Assembly (NCBI GenBank): GCA_018266105.1
Contig: JAFEBA010000093.1
Coordinates: 1 to 33,303, forward strand
Reading direction: 5' to 3'
From: a bacterium
GTDB lineage: Bacteria > Vulcanimicrobiota > Xenobia > Xenobiales > JADMJV01
DNA length: 33,303 bases
The stretch's first letter is position 1, and each line of letters opens with the position of its first letter. A program made the position numbers and the translations under genes. Of the stretch, positions 23,970-32,200 are shown piece by piece. The notes below the pieces were generated by a model. It ran no database searches and had not been told where the DNA came from. It saw only the letters and a list, made by a program, of their open reading frames with translations.

Positions 23970-24296
23970 TTACTTTTGTTTTTGCACCTTGACGGTCAGG
24001 CGGCGGGATCCCCAGACCAGGCAGCGGTCCTGGTCGGGCAGCCAGACATCCACCACGCCCGCACGTGGGCAGGTATCCGCTGCCGTCCCCCAGCCGTAGC
24101 CGGGCACGTAGACCCGGGAACCCAAAGGGATGATAGCCGGGTCTACCGCCAGAACCCCCGGACCCGTGGCCCGGCCCGAGCTGGTCCGGCCTTTCAGGCA
24201 ATAAGCGGTGACTTCCACTGGCAGGGACTGGTCGGCAGCGGGTTGCGTCAGCCCCAGCAGACGGAGTAGTAAGGCTGCAATGGTCAGGCCTGTCAT
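23970..24296 (-). CDS. Secreted 3D-domain protein (double-psi beta-barrel)
   Basis: 108 residues. Signal peptide about 1-21, then a short 3D domain (PF06725, related to RlpA/MltA barrels): VEVTAYCLKGRTSSGRATG, GVLAVDPAIIPLGSRVYVPG, then the diagnostic AADT and VDVW segments providing the three aspartates. It keeps three cysteines in or near the domain. Such domains occur in resuscitation factors and lytic transglycosylases (Stp/Rpf2, MltA), and the barrel may cleave or bind peptidoglycan. At 108 residues it is essentially a minimal stand-alone barrel. Start ATG at 24296. Its neighbours are a secreted small protein and the cysteine-peptidase-like gene; it may be transcribed separately, with a 71-base gap upstream. 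Confidence 0.85.
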   Translation of the reverse strand: MTGLTIAALLLRLLGLTQPAADQSLPVEVTAYCLKGRTSSGRATGPGVLAVDPAIIPLGSRVYVPGYGWGTAADTCPRAGVVDVWLPDQDRCLVWGSRRLTVKVQKQK

Positions 24297-24367
24297 GATC
24301 GTTTTAAGACTAATTCAGGCCGTGCGCGGAGCCAAAAGCCGGGGATCCCGCGCAAGCAGGGATTCGA

Positions 24368-24814
24368 CTACCTGGCCGGCTTGCTGGCCACCAGGCAAAA
24401 GAAGTAGGCCTGATCCCCGCTGACCTTGGCGGCCCCAATCTTGATATTGAACGCCCCATTGGATTTGGGCACAAAGTTTACGATGGCCACACTATCGGAG
24501 TTGGGATCACTGGCGTCCACCTTGCCTTTGGCGTCGATCAGCCGCAGGCGCAGATCATGGATAGTGGGGGCGCCAACGGCGACCAGCTTGTATTTGAACT
24601 TGCTATTGAGCTCTCGCCTGAATGAATAGTCCGAGCCCGGTGACAGCCTCTCAAATTCGATATGCAAGATCGTGTGTCCAGCTTTGACCACCTTGGGAGA
24701 GACCGCCCCCAGCTTGGTGTAGAGTTCGGTCAGTTGGTCTTTGGGTGGGGGAGGGTCCTCGGCTCGGGCCAGGGGGGTCAAGGCCAGCAGGGCCAGCAAG
24801 AACAGTTTCTTCAT
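24368..24814 (-). CDS. Small secreted protein of unknown function
   Basis: 148 residues. Clear signal peptide (MKKLFLLALLALTPLARA), then a Pro-rich start (EDPPPPKDQ) and a beta-rich domain with HTILHIEFERLSPGSDYSF, KFKYKLVAVGAPTIHDLRLRLID, and SVAIVNFVPKSNGAFNIKIGAA. This looks like a small beta-sandwich of the carbohydrate-binding or pre-peptidase type, but I do not recognise the family. It starts five bases after the stop of the second SNF2 gene, so it is read from the same message; that pairing of a DNA translocase with an exported protein is odd and probably reflects operon packing only. Confidence 0.7.
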   Translation of the reverse strand: MKKLFLLALLALTPLARAEDPPPPKDQLTELYTKLGAVSPKVVKAGHTILHIEFERLSPGSDYSFRRELNSKFKYKLVAVGAPTIHDLRLRLIDAKGKVDASDPNSDSVAIVNFVPKSNGAFNIKIGAAKVSGDQAYFFCLVASKPAR

Positions 24815-24819
24815 GGTGC

Positions 24820-27800
24820 TCAGGCCTGCATCAGGGCCAGCAGCTCGCTGGCGCTCAGACGCACTCCCTCCTCGGCACCTTCCAACAGATCCTGAGCCAG
24901 CTCGCGCTTCTGCCGATGCAGCGCCAGGATCTTCTCCTCGACCGTGTCTTTCGCCACCAGGCGATAGACTGTCACGGGGCGGAGCTGACCGATTCGATGG
25001 GCCCGGTCCGACGCCTGATCCTCAACGGCTGGATTCCACCAGGGGTCCATGTGGATCACGTAGTCCGCTCCGGTCAGGTTGAGTCCAAAGCCACCCGCTC
25101 GCAGGCTGATCAGGAAGACTTCGCCCTCGCCGGCCTGGAAGGCTTTGACGCGCCGACTGCGCTCCTGAGCCGGGGTGGTTCCGTCCAGGTATTGATAGGT
25201 CAGCTGCTGTTGATCCAGCTCTTTGCGCAGCAGCTGCAGATGATCCACGAACTGGCTGAAGATCAGGGCTCGATGGCCTCCCTGGCGCAGCTCATTGAGC
25301 AGTTCCCGGACCGCTTCAAGCTTGGAGCCTTCGTTGGCCTTCTTCTTGGGTTCCACCAGTGAAGGATGGCAGCAGGCACGGCGCAGGCGGGTGAGTTCGG
25401 CCAGCACCTGCATGGCTTCGATTTCACTGCCCGCCAGCTTCTCCAGCGCTCGCGTGCGCAGGGCTTCATAGAAGGTTCGCTCCGAGGGGCTGAGCGGAAC
25501 CTCCAGGGTGATATCGGTGCGAGCCGGGAGTTCATGCAGCACCTGGGACTTGGTACGGCGTAATAAGAAGGGATGCACCAGCTTCTTGAGTTGCTGTCGG
25601 GCTGGCGCCTGGCCAGCTTCGATGGGGGCGATAAAGCGCTCTCGGAAACGCTCCAGGCTGCCCAGCAGCCCGGGATTGAGAAAGCGGAAGAGGGCCCAGA
25701 GTTCTTCCAGGCGGTTTTCCACCGGCGTACCGGTCGTGACCACGCGAAAATCGGCCGGAATCTTGAGAACCGCTTGAAAGCGCTGGGTGGCGTGATTCTT
25801 GATGGCCTGCGCCTCATCCACCACCAGCGTGGCAAAGCTCCGGGCCGTGAGGAGCTTGAGCTCGCGCACCACCACGCCGTAGCTGACCAGCAAGACATCA
25901 AAGGCTTCGGCTTTTTCCACCAGGCTCTGGCGTTCGCCCTCCAGCAGCCAGTGGACTCGAAGGGTGGGGGCAAAGCGCCGGGCTTCCTCCAACCAGTTGC
26001 CGCAGACCGAGGTGGGGGCGATGACCAGGGCAGGTCCTAAGGGAGCCCGATGCACGAGCAAGGCCAGAGCCTGTAGAGTTTTGCCCAGACCCATATCGTC
26101 CGAAAGGCAGGCTCCCACGCCCCAGTGAGCGCGCTGACTGAGCCACTGGAATCCCTCGTATTGATAGGAACGCAACTGGGCCTGGAAGGTGTTGGGAACC
26201 GGGGGCTTCACCTGCTGACTATCGTTCAGGCGCAGCAGACGCTGCTGGAAGGCTTCGTCGCCTTCGGTTTGAGCGATCTCTTGCAGAGCACCTACCAGCA
26301 TTCCGTGGATTTTCAGGGACTTGCCTTTGCCGGGCTCGACCAGATTGCTCAGCTCCTGAAGCCTGCGCCGGAGCTCTTCGGTGAGAGCCAGGAATTCGCC
26401 TGAGCCGAGCGCGATAAAGCGGCCAGTCTGGTTGCGCATGCGCTCGAGCAGATCCTGTAGCTCCCAGTGTTCCTCGGCCGAGAGCTCGAGCTGGCCCTGA
26501 ACGTTGAACCAGTCTCCCTGGTTCTGGGCCTGCAGGCGCAGGTTCTCGCCACCCACCCGGTTTCGAATACGCAAAGACTGCCCTTCAGGCCATTCCACCG
26601 TCACGGCCTCAGGAGGCAGGCGCCCAATCTGTTCCAGGGCTTCCAGGCTGGAGGGCAGGTCGGGGGTTACCCAGTGGGCGCTGCCTTGTTCGGATCCAAG
26701 CCCGGGACAGGCATCCAGCACCGCCTGGCAGGCTCGGGCTTCTTGCTCCAGGTTGCGCACTGCCTGGACTCGTCGTCCGTGCTGGCGCAGCAGAACTCGC
26801 TGGCCACCGTGGGTGGGTGGATATTCCGGACCGTCTCCGCCCAGGGGCCGGACCAGCATATTCAGCTCCAGTCCTTCGCGCAGAGGGCGGATGCGCAGGT
26901 ACAGGGTGGGGTCGCCAGCGACTTCCTCAACCGCATCGCTGGCCAGGTCCGAAGCGATGGCGAACTCCGCCGGCAATTTGTCCAGCAGAAGTTGGACCGC
27001 CGCCTGCTCGCTTTCGGGAACCTCCAGACCTTCTCCCAGAATTTCGCTGAACTCCTGGAGAAGCGGATCGAACCGGTAAACTTTAAGAGTGGTGTGACCC
27101 ACCATCTCCAGCACCTGGCCGCTGTCGTCCAGGCAGGCCGGCAGGATGCGGACGCTCAGCCCTTGAGGACCTTTGTTGACCTGAAACTCGGGGCGCCCTT
27201 TCTGAACTTCAATCTGTTGACCGGTGTCCTCGTGAAAGACGCGCGGATGTCCAACCAGGGAGTGGAAGACGTCGCTTAAAGTAAAGTTGCGCGCCAGAGC
27301 CTGGCGGAAAACTCTCAGGTCGTATTCGTCAGCGCATGGGGGAGGGGTGCGAAACAGCTCCAACTGGCGGCCCTTGGACCAGCCCCCTCGCTTGGCCTGA
27401 CTCTGTAGTTTAGGCACCGCTTCCCAGCCCGTGCCCATGGGCCGAACCGTCCAGATGATGCGCTCTTCAGCTTCCTGGCGCGGCTTATGGGCCAGGTCCA
27501 GCAGTTGCTTAAGTCGCAGCTTCCAGGGCTGCTCGGGCACGACGCAGTCCCAGGGAGAGCAGTCGGCTCGGGGATGGGCGAATTTATGGAGAAAGGCTTC
27601 CACCTGGCGGGCCACCCAAAGAAATCCGTGCGATTTGGCCTGTTGGGCCAGCTGTTGACCGCTTTCTTTGAGCTGCGCTTGCAATTCGCGCTCGTTTACG
27701 GTGAGGGCGCAGCTGGCCACCGTCAGCCAGAGTGAAACCCCCGGGTTTTCCTGAAGATTGAGGTTGGGCCTGGCGTGGCGTGCTTTTCCCTGGCGCTGGT

Positions 27801-28710
27801 CGCACAGCCAGCGCAGCCAGGAGTCCACCCCGTGTGGATCCGGACCACAACAGATTTGAGCCTGAGCCGGGTCACCCTGGCGCAACATGCATAGCACGCG
27901 GGCCAGGCGAGTGATGGGGAGGTAAAGCACCGGGTTTTCGGTCCGTTGGGCGGCCTGATTAAAACAGTCCTGAGCCGTGTCGAAGCGCTTGAGATCGAAG
28001 GCCACCAGCCCCGGCAGGCTCGGGATACGATTGGAGGCCTGCAGGAATCGCTTGATCTGCTCTTCGTTACCACGCTCAAACCAGTAGAGACCCAGGTAAA
28101 GCAGGACTTGATTGCTCAATTGGGATTGGCGTTCGCAAAAAGCGACCGCCCCTGGCGCTTCCTCGCAGTGCTCTACCGACCACTCCAGCGACTTTTCAAG
28201 CAGAGCTTGATGCCATCGTGAATCAACCTGTTGAAAGGACTCGGGGTGGCGCCAGCCTCGGGCGATCATGGCCAGCTCGCGGGGCTTTCCGGCCGCACCT
28301 TCGTACTGGTGATAACTCTGATTGACGTAGCGGGCAGTCCCGAAAAGCAGGCTGGTGCGGAAGTTCACCTGAGCTTTGTCAAAGGGACTGGTCAGCAGCG
28401 GGAAGACGTGATCGAACAGGGCTGACGAAACCAGACCGGCTCGACGCTCCTTGCGAATTTGCAGGATGATTTCTTCACTGACCCGGTCGCTCAGTCGGGC
28501 CTGGTCGGCGTTGCGTGCGGCCAGTTCGTGGGTGACCAGTTCTTGCAGGATGGGTTCGAGATCGCCGGCCGGTAGGGTGGCGTCGGCGGTGCGTGCGTAG
28601 GCCCGCAGGCCGTTGCTCCAGGCTGGCTTGGAAAGAGAAAGGCCGCTGACGGCTAGCAGTTCCGCTAACAGCCTGGCGGCCTTCGAGATTTTGACGGGCG
28701 CCGAGTTCAT
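24820..28710 (-). CDS. SNF2-family DNA translocase/helicase, second paralogue
   Basis: 1296 residues. C-terminal SNF2 ATPase complete: DDMGLGKT (Lys877), VIAPTSVCGNW, DEAQ (965-968), VTTGTP, VFLISLRAGGFGLNL and DRAHRIGQ (1235-1242). Before it is an SNF2-associated region (about 740-860) that parallels the other copy, including a GDWFNVQGQLELS core against GGWFEIGGKLQLG there. The N-terminal 600 residues differ strongly: helical, repeat-like (TPR-like) segments and no clear TerB pattern, including several Cys-containing stretches (NRIPSLPGLVAFDLKRFDTAQDCFNQ region). Role: probably ATP-driven DNA or nucleoprotein remodelling; family-level only. Start ATG at 28710; it heads a short unit with the small secreted protein downstream. 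Confidence 0.92.
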   Translation of the reverse strand: MNSAPVKISKAARLLAELLAVSGLSLSKPAWSNGLRAYARTADATLPAGDLEPILQELVTHELAARNADQARLSDRVSEEIILQIRKERRAGLVSSALFDHVFPLLTSPFDKAQVNFRTSLLFGTARYVNQSYHQYEGAAGKPRELAMIARGWRHPESFQQVDSRWHQALLEKSLEWSVEHCEEAPGAVAFCERQSQLSNQVLLYLGLYWFERGNEEQIKRFLQASNRIPSLPGLVAFDLKRFDTAQDCFNQAAQRTENPVLYLPITRLARVLCMLRQGDPAQAQICCGPDPHGVDSWLRWLCDQRQGKARHARPNLNLQENPGVSLWLTVASCALTVNERELQAQLKESGQQLAQQAKSHGFLWVARQVEAFLHKFAHPRADCSPWDCVVPEQPWKLRLKQLLDLAHKPRQEAEERIIWTVRPMGTGWEAVPKLQSQAKRGGWSKGRQLELFRTPPPCADEYDLRVFRQALARNFTLSDVFHSLVGHPRVFHEDTGQQIEVQKGRPEFQVNKGPQGLSVRILPACLDDSGQVLEMVGHTTLKVYRFDPLLQEFSEILGEGLEVPESEQAAVQLLLDKLPAEFAIASDLASDAVEEVAGDPTLYLRIRPLREGLELNMLVRPLGGDGPEYPPTHGGQRVLLRQHGRRVQAVRNLEQEARACQAVLDACPGLGSEQGSAHWVTPDLPSSLEALEQIGRLPPEAVTVEWPEGQSLRIRNRVGGENLRLQAQNQGDWFNVQGQLELSAEEHWELQDLLERMRNQTGRFIALGSGEFLALTEELRRRLQELSNLVEPGKGKSLKIHGMLVGALQEIAQTEGDEAFQQRLLRLNDSQQVKPPVPNTFQAQLRSYQYEGFQWLSQRAHWGVGACLSDDMGLGKTLQALALLVHRAPLGPALVIAPTSVCGNWLEEARRFAPTLRVHWLLEGERQSLVEKAEAFDVLLVSYGVVVRELKLLTARSFATLVVDEAQAIKNHATQRFQAVLKIPADFRVVTTGTPVENRLEELWALFRFLNPGLLGSLERFRERFIAPIEAGQAPARQQLKKLVHPFLLRRTKSQVLHELPARTDITLEVPLSPSERTFYEALRTRALEKLAGSEIEAMQVLAELTRLRRACCHPSLVEPKKKANEGSKLEAVRELLNELRQGGHRALIFSQFVDHLQLLRKELDQQQLTYQYLDGTTPAQERSRRVKAFQAGEGEVFLISLRAGGFGLNLTGADYVIHMDPWWNPAVEDQASDRAHRIGQLRPVTVYRLVAKDTVEEKILALHRQKRELAQDLLEGAEEGVRLSASELLALMQA

Positions 28711-28722
28711 ATCCTCGGCTTT

Positions 28723-28736
28723 GGGCGTTTACGCCC
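28723..28736. promoter_or_regulatory. Perfect inverted repeat upstream of the second SNF2 gene
   Basis: GGGCGTTTACGCCC, 14 bases, centred about 20 bases upstream of the SNF2 start, in a 51-base gap. Without a T-run on either side it is not a terminator; it could be a regulator-binding site or a leader hairpin. Confidence 0.3.
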
Positions 28737-28761
28737 TGGATCCTTCGGGTTTTACCCCCAT

Positions 28762-29373
28762 TTAACGCCGATAGTAGTAGTTATTATAGCCCGGGTAGTA
28801 GCCGAAGCCGTTGAAGTTGCTAAACAGCGAAGTGAACTGTCCCGGGTGCTCCTGGTGCATGTAGTCGGTATAGTAAAGGTAGCTTGGGTCCTGCATGGTG
28901 GGACGGTTGACCTGGAACTTGTCGTAGACCGGGGCGATGGCTACGGGAGCAACCGACTGCAGGTAGACATTGTCGCCACCCTTGACGTCGCTTGAGGCCC
29001 AGGGCTTGATCAGGGCCGTGCCAGCGCCCGATTCGACCACCTGGCCACCATTGACCATCAGACCGTTGCGCATAATGGAGACGGTGCTGCCCTTAGGCAT
29101 CAGACCGCTGGTGTTGACGATCCACAGGCCGCCGTCCCCTTGACGCACCAGTTCACCCACGTGGCCGGACCAGGCCTGGTTGGGCAGCCGAACTTCTTGA
29201 TTGTTGAAGTAGGGCGCGATGTTTCGGCCGTAGGGGTCGGGCAGAGAGTTCTGCATCGAAAAGCTGTTGGCGGGGTTGGAGTAGTTCCGTTGCTGCATGG
29301 TGGGGTAGCTGGGCTGAGCCACCGCCACTGCCGCCAGGCCAGCAACCAGAGCTAAGGTGAGAGACAGGCGCAT
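28762..29373 (-). CDS. Secreted Tyr/Asn-rich protein of unknown function
   Basis: 203 residues from the ATG at 29373: this start gives a clean signal peptide (MRLSLTLALVAGLAAVAVAQ) and a GGAG site lies about ten bases upstream; the ATG at 29394 has none. The middle part is a beta-rich domain (GHVGELVRQGDGGLWIVNTSGLMPKGSTVSIMRNGL, then VVESGAGTALIKPWASSDVKGGDNVYLQ), similar to a small SH3- or FlgA-like barrel, and the C-terminus is very rich in Tyr, Phe and Asn. I do not recognise the family. Likely an envelope or extracellular protein; the aromatic tail could mediate surface contact or self-association (inference). Confidence 0.7.
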   Translation of the reverse strand: MRLSLTLALVAGLAAVAVAQPSYPTMQQRNYSNPANSFSMQNSLPDPYGRNIAPYFNNQEVRLPNQAWSGHVGELVRQGDGGLWIVNTSGLMPKGSTVSIMRNGLMVNGGQVVESGAGTALIKPWASSDVKGGDNVYLQSVAPVAIAPVYDKFQVNRPTMQDPSYLYYTDYMHQEHPGQFTSLFSNFNGFGYYPGYNNYYYRR

Positions 29374-29427
29374 TAGTGTTGTTCTCCACTCCATCTTTTT
29401 ATGGGACGACTATAATCGAAGTTTACT

Positions 29428-29438
29428 ACGTCCGACGT
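29428..29438. promoter_or_regulatory. Palindrome ACGTCCGACGT in a divergent promoter region
   Basis: Perfect 5-base arms around one central base. On the minus strand it overlaps the expected -35 area of a possible promoter with a TATAGT -10 at 29409-29414, giving a leader of about 29 bases to the secreted-protein ATG. The -35 itself is poor, so regulator dependence is conceivable. The divergent gap covers 29374-29558. Confidence 0.35.
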
Positions 29439-29558
29439 GAAATTTTTGTTAATCGGAACGTGATTTTTTGAGTCCAGTTTGGAATCGTAGGACTTAGGTC
29501 CCGGCCGCGGCTGTATCAGGGGCAGGGTTTTGCGTCCAAGGAAGCCAATCTGACCTCA

Positions 29559-30278
29559 ATGATTTCACCACTTCCTTCCAGCCAGCCCAGCTCCCTGCGC
29601 CTGATTGCGCCGCCCCGTTCCCATTCGGAGGTCGGGAGCTTGCCCGTGGATGGATTCGTGGCGTCAGCAGTCGAGAACGTGCAGGCGGCCGAGAAGGCTT
29701 GGAAGGGTCCGGATCCCTCCAAGCATTTTGTGCGCAAGGCAGTGGTCACGGCCTGCTTGACCGGAGCCGGATTGGCTGGCGCAATGGCCGGTGCCCCGGG
29801 CGCCATGGCGGCTCAGGTGCAGCACCGCGGCCTGGTCCCCAGTCGCGATCCCGCCGTTCGCCAGCTGGTTGCCAGCAGTCTGGTCACGGGTCGCATCCCT
29901 CCAGGCACGGTCCAAGAACGTATGGCCCAACTCAAGCCAGAAGTTCGCAACCTGTTGAGTCGCTTGCCGGCGGATGTGCAGCAGCGCTATGTTGACCTGG
30001 ATGGGGGCGGGCGCCGCTGGCTTTCCGGTCAGATTGGGGGCCGGACCGAAACCATTTTCGGCAAGGTCAAGAACCGCCCGTCCTTCGTTTCTGGTCATTT
30101 TCTGTTCGTGAACATTTTTAAGGAGCTGAAGAGTAATATCGACTCCGAAATCCGCAAAGGCACGATCCCTCAGGAGGCACAAGGGCGCATCCATCAAGCC
30201 ATCGATCGGCTGGCGTCGCTGAGTTCCTCGCAGCGCGAGGTTCTGGCCCAGGCGCTGGAGTTAGAATTTAAGGCCTGA
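29559..30278 (+). CDS. Protein of unknown function with one hydrophobic segment
   Basis: 239 residues. The N-terminus is Ser/Pro-rich (MISPLPSSQPSS) and not a classic signal peptide. A small-residue hydrophobic stretch at about 60-86 (VVTACLTGAGLAGAMAGAPGAMAAQV) may be a membrane helix or an internal hairpin. The C-terminal 150 residues are helical with charged repeats, plus a GGRRWLSGQIGGRTETIFGKV loop and a helix ending in EVLAQALELEF. I do not recognise a family. It is transcribed alone, divergent from the secreted-protein gene and converging with the PATAN-like gene at a 4-base gap. A scaffold or export-associated protein would fit; that is guesswork. Confidence 0.6.
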   Translation: MISPLPSSQPSSLRLIAPPRSHSEVGSLPVDGFVASAVENVQAAEKAWKGPDPSKHFVRKAVVTACLTGAGLAGAMAGAPGAMAAQVQHRGLVPSRDPAVRQLVASSLVTGRIPPGTVQERMAQLKPEVRNLLSRLPADVQQRYVDLDGGGRRWLSGQIGGRTETIFGKVKNRPSFVSGHFLFVNIFKELKSNIDSEIRKGTIPQEAQGRIHQAIDRLASLSSSQREVLAQALELEFKA

Positions 30279-30282
30279 GGCC

Positions 30283-31125
30283 CTACTCGGGGTAAACCCA
30301 GACATCCTGGTCATCACTGGCCCCCCACTCTTGCATGATTTTGAGCGGGATCTCCATGACGCCCGCTTTCTTGCTGCCGACGATGGTCTTGAGCTTGCCA
30401 ATCAGCTTCCCTTCAGGGGTCTCCACCACCAGCGTGAAGCCTTTCGGATTGACGCCCCAGCCACTGGCCAGCTCTGCTTCCACTTTGAGAGCGTCTTTGG
30501 TGGCGAAGAAGCCAGAGACGGACTTCAGCTTGACTTCCCGCATGGCGTCCAGATCTTTATGAGCTTTGCGAGCCTTCTCTTCCAGCTCCGCTGGCTCGGC
30601 AGCGAGTACACGGGCCGGTTGCCCCTCGTTGAGCAACTTGGACAGACCCTCGCGCCCGCAAACCAGCTCGCCATAGGCGCTGGTCATGCTCTCTTGGACT
30701 GGTTCGCCCTTGCGATAAAGCACTGTCCCCGCAAAGGGCTGGCTAAATTCCACGAAGCCGGTTCGTTTGCCGTCCTGCAGGGTTTGTCTCCAGTTCGCCG
30801 CCGGCGAGTTCTCGAGGGCGAAGGAACTGGCCAGGATCTCTGCCATGGCCGGGGTCATGACGTAGGAGGCGCTGGGGGCTCCCTCTCCTGCCCGGGCAAA
30901 CAGGCGCTCGGGCGTGTAGAGCTTGACTCCAGAGGAGCTGAGCTCGAAAGCTCTCACCATCTGGCCGCGAGAAAGGAACACGAAGCCTTGTTTGGATCCG
31001 GGCAGATCGCAGCGCAGGTAGCCTGAAAACTGGTCTTGCATCAGGTTGTTGAGCGTGGATTGCAGATCGGAGGCGCTCAGCAGCAGGCCTTCCGGCATAA
31101 AGGGGGTGCCCTTCGGCAAGTTCAT
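30283..31125 (-). CDS. PATAN-like (DUF4388-like) protein
   Basis: 280 residues. The N-terminal 100 residues look like a PATAN/DUF4388 module: LQSTLNNLMQDQFSGYLRC followed by GFVFLSRGQMVRAFEL, the usual 'L..LL..L....tG.L.i...g.v.F..G.iv.A' pattern. A second, weaker copy may follow (WRQTLQDGKRTGFVEFSQPF, VLYRKGEPVQES). The rest is an alpha/beta region ending with LVVETPEGKLIGKLKTIVGS. In other bacteria PATAN domains sit in signalling proteins, often with receivers; here no second domain is recognisable. A GGAG site lies eight bases upstream of the ATG at 31125, and the gap to the TPR gene is three bases, so they are cotranscribed. Confidence 0.6.
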   Translation of the reverse strand: MNLPKGTPFMPEGLLLSASDLQSTLNNLMQDQFSGYLRCDLPGSKQGFVFLSRGQMVRAFELSSSGVKLYTPERLFARAGEGAPSASYVMTPAMAEILASSFALENSPAANWRQTLQDGKRTGFVEFSQPFAGTVLYRKGEPVQESMTSAYGELVCGREGLSKLLNEGQPARVLAAEPAELEEKARKAHKDLDAMREVKLKSVSGFFATKDALKVEAELASGWGVNPKGFTLVVETPEGKLIGKLKTIVGSKKAGVMEIPLKIMQEWGASDDQDVWVYPE

Positions 31126-31128
31126 GGG

Positions 31129-32139
31129 TCAGACTCCTGGCGCCAGAATTTTCATTTGTCGGGAAGCGATGTTGTTGGCGGGGTCGATTTCCAGCACCGC
31201 CGCGAAGCAGCGATGAGCTCTGTCTTTCACGTCCTTTTCGGCGTAGGCCAGGCCAGCCATGAGCAGATGTTTGGCGGCATCCGCCTGCATTCCCTGGCCC
31301 TTGTAGACCATTCCCAGGCCTTCGTGAGCTTCCGCGTCCTCAGAACTCAAAGAGATGAGGCGATTGTAGACCATCGACGCGTCTCGAAAGAGTTTTCTGA
31401 GCAGTGAGACCTCTGCTATTTTGAGCAGGGCATCGCGGTGGTTCAGGTCGATGCGCAGAACAGCTCGGAACTGCTGGTCCGCCTCCTGGTATTTCTCCAG
31501 CTTAATGTAGAGTTCGCCCATCTCCATGAAGTTCCGGGGGTCCTTGGGATCCATCAGGCTGAGGCGGCGCATAATTCCAGCCGCCTTTTCCCAGTCTTGG
31601 GCTTCCAGGAAGTGGGGGATGACTTGACGGAACAGACCGGTGGCCTCGCGCATCTGACCATTCGTGAGGTAAGCTTCGGCCAGTACCAGGGTGAGCTCCA
31701 GGTCATCCGAGGCCAGCTGAAAGGACCTCAGCAGCAGCTTGATGGCTGTGTCCACGTGGTCGTTTTCGATAAACCACTGGGCCAGGTCGCGGGAGTAAGC
31801 CACCCCCTCCTGATTGCGCTGGTTGGCAAAGAGCAGATCGATGCGTTTCTGTAGAGCCAGCTCGTGGTGGGGCTTTAATTCCAGGATCCGGGCAATGATG
31901 TTCAGACCCAGATCGATCTGAGCCGTCTTCTCGCAAATCTCCACAGCCTGCCAGAGGGTCTGCACAGAGGAGGTGAAGTTGCCCAGCACGGCCTGGGTTT
32001 CGGCCAGACCCAGGTAGGCTTCCACGTGTTCGGGAGCACGCGTGAGTATGCGCTGGAAAGAATCTTCAGCGTCTTTCCAGTTGCGTCGTTTGAAGGCCTC
32101 ATCGGCCTTTGCGGTCTCTTCAGTGGGTTGATGTCTCAT
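31129..32139 (-). CDS. TPR repeat protein
   Basis: 336 residues made mostly of about eight tetratricopeptide repeats, starting near residue 10: examples are WKDAEDSFQRILTRAPEHVEA, LGNFTSSVQTLWQAVEI, NQRNQEGVAYSRDLAQWFIEN, YQEADQQFRAVLRIDLNHRDA and LFRDASMVYNRLISLSSEDAE. No signal peptide or membrane helix is seen, so it should be cytoplasmic and act in protein-protein contacts. Between the Pro/Gly-rich protein gene and the PATAN-like gene in one direction, it may be the adaptor of that group; the partner is unknown. Start ATG at 32139 has no obvious ribosome site. Confidence 0.88.
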   Translation of the reverse strand: MRHQPTEETAKADEAFKRRNWKDAEDSFQRILTRAPEHVEAYLGLAETQAVLGNFTSSVQTLWQAVEICEKTAQIDLGLNIIARILELKPHHELALQKRIDLLFANQRNQEGVAYSRDLAQWFIENDHVDTAIKLLLRSFQLASDDLELTLVLAEAYLTNGQMREATGLFRQVIPHFLEAQDWEKAAGIMRRLSLMDPKDPRNFMEMGELYIKLEKYQEADQQFRAVLRIDLNHRDALLKIAEVSLLRKLFRDASMVYNRLISLSSEDAEAHEGLGMVYKGQGMQADAAKHLLMAGLAYAEKDVKDRAHRCFAAVLEIDPANNIASRQMKILAPGV

Positions 32140-32200
32140 TCGCCCAACAGCGCTTCTCGCTTGACCTCTCCGGGCCCTACCTGATTAGCTGAGGCTTTTC

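Noticed and set aside
16475..28710. DISARM or restriction-type defence island
   Set aside because: SNF2 proteins are present, but I see no methyltransferase, PLD-type, DUF1998 or nuclease gene; the link to defence remains only a possibility.
28723..28736. GGGCGTTTACGCCC as a terminator
   Set aside because: No T-run on either strand and it is upstream of a start codon; kept only as a possible operator.
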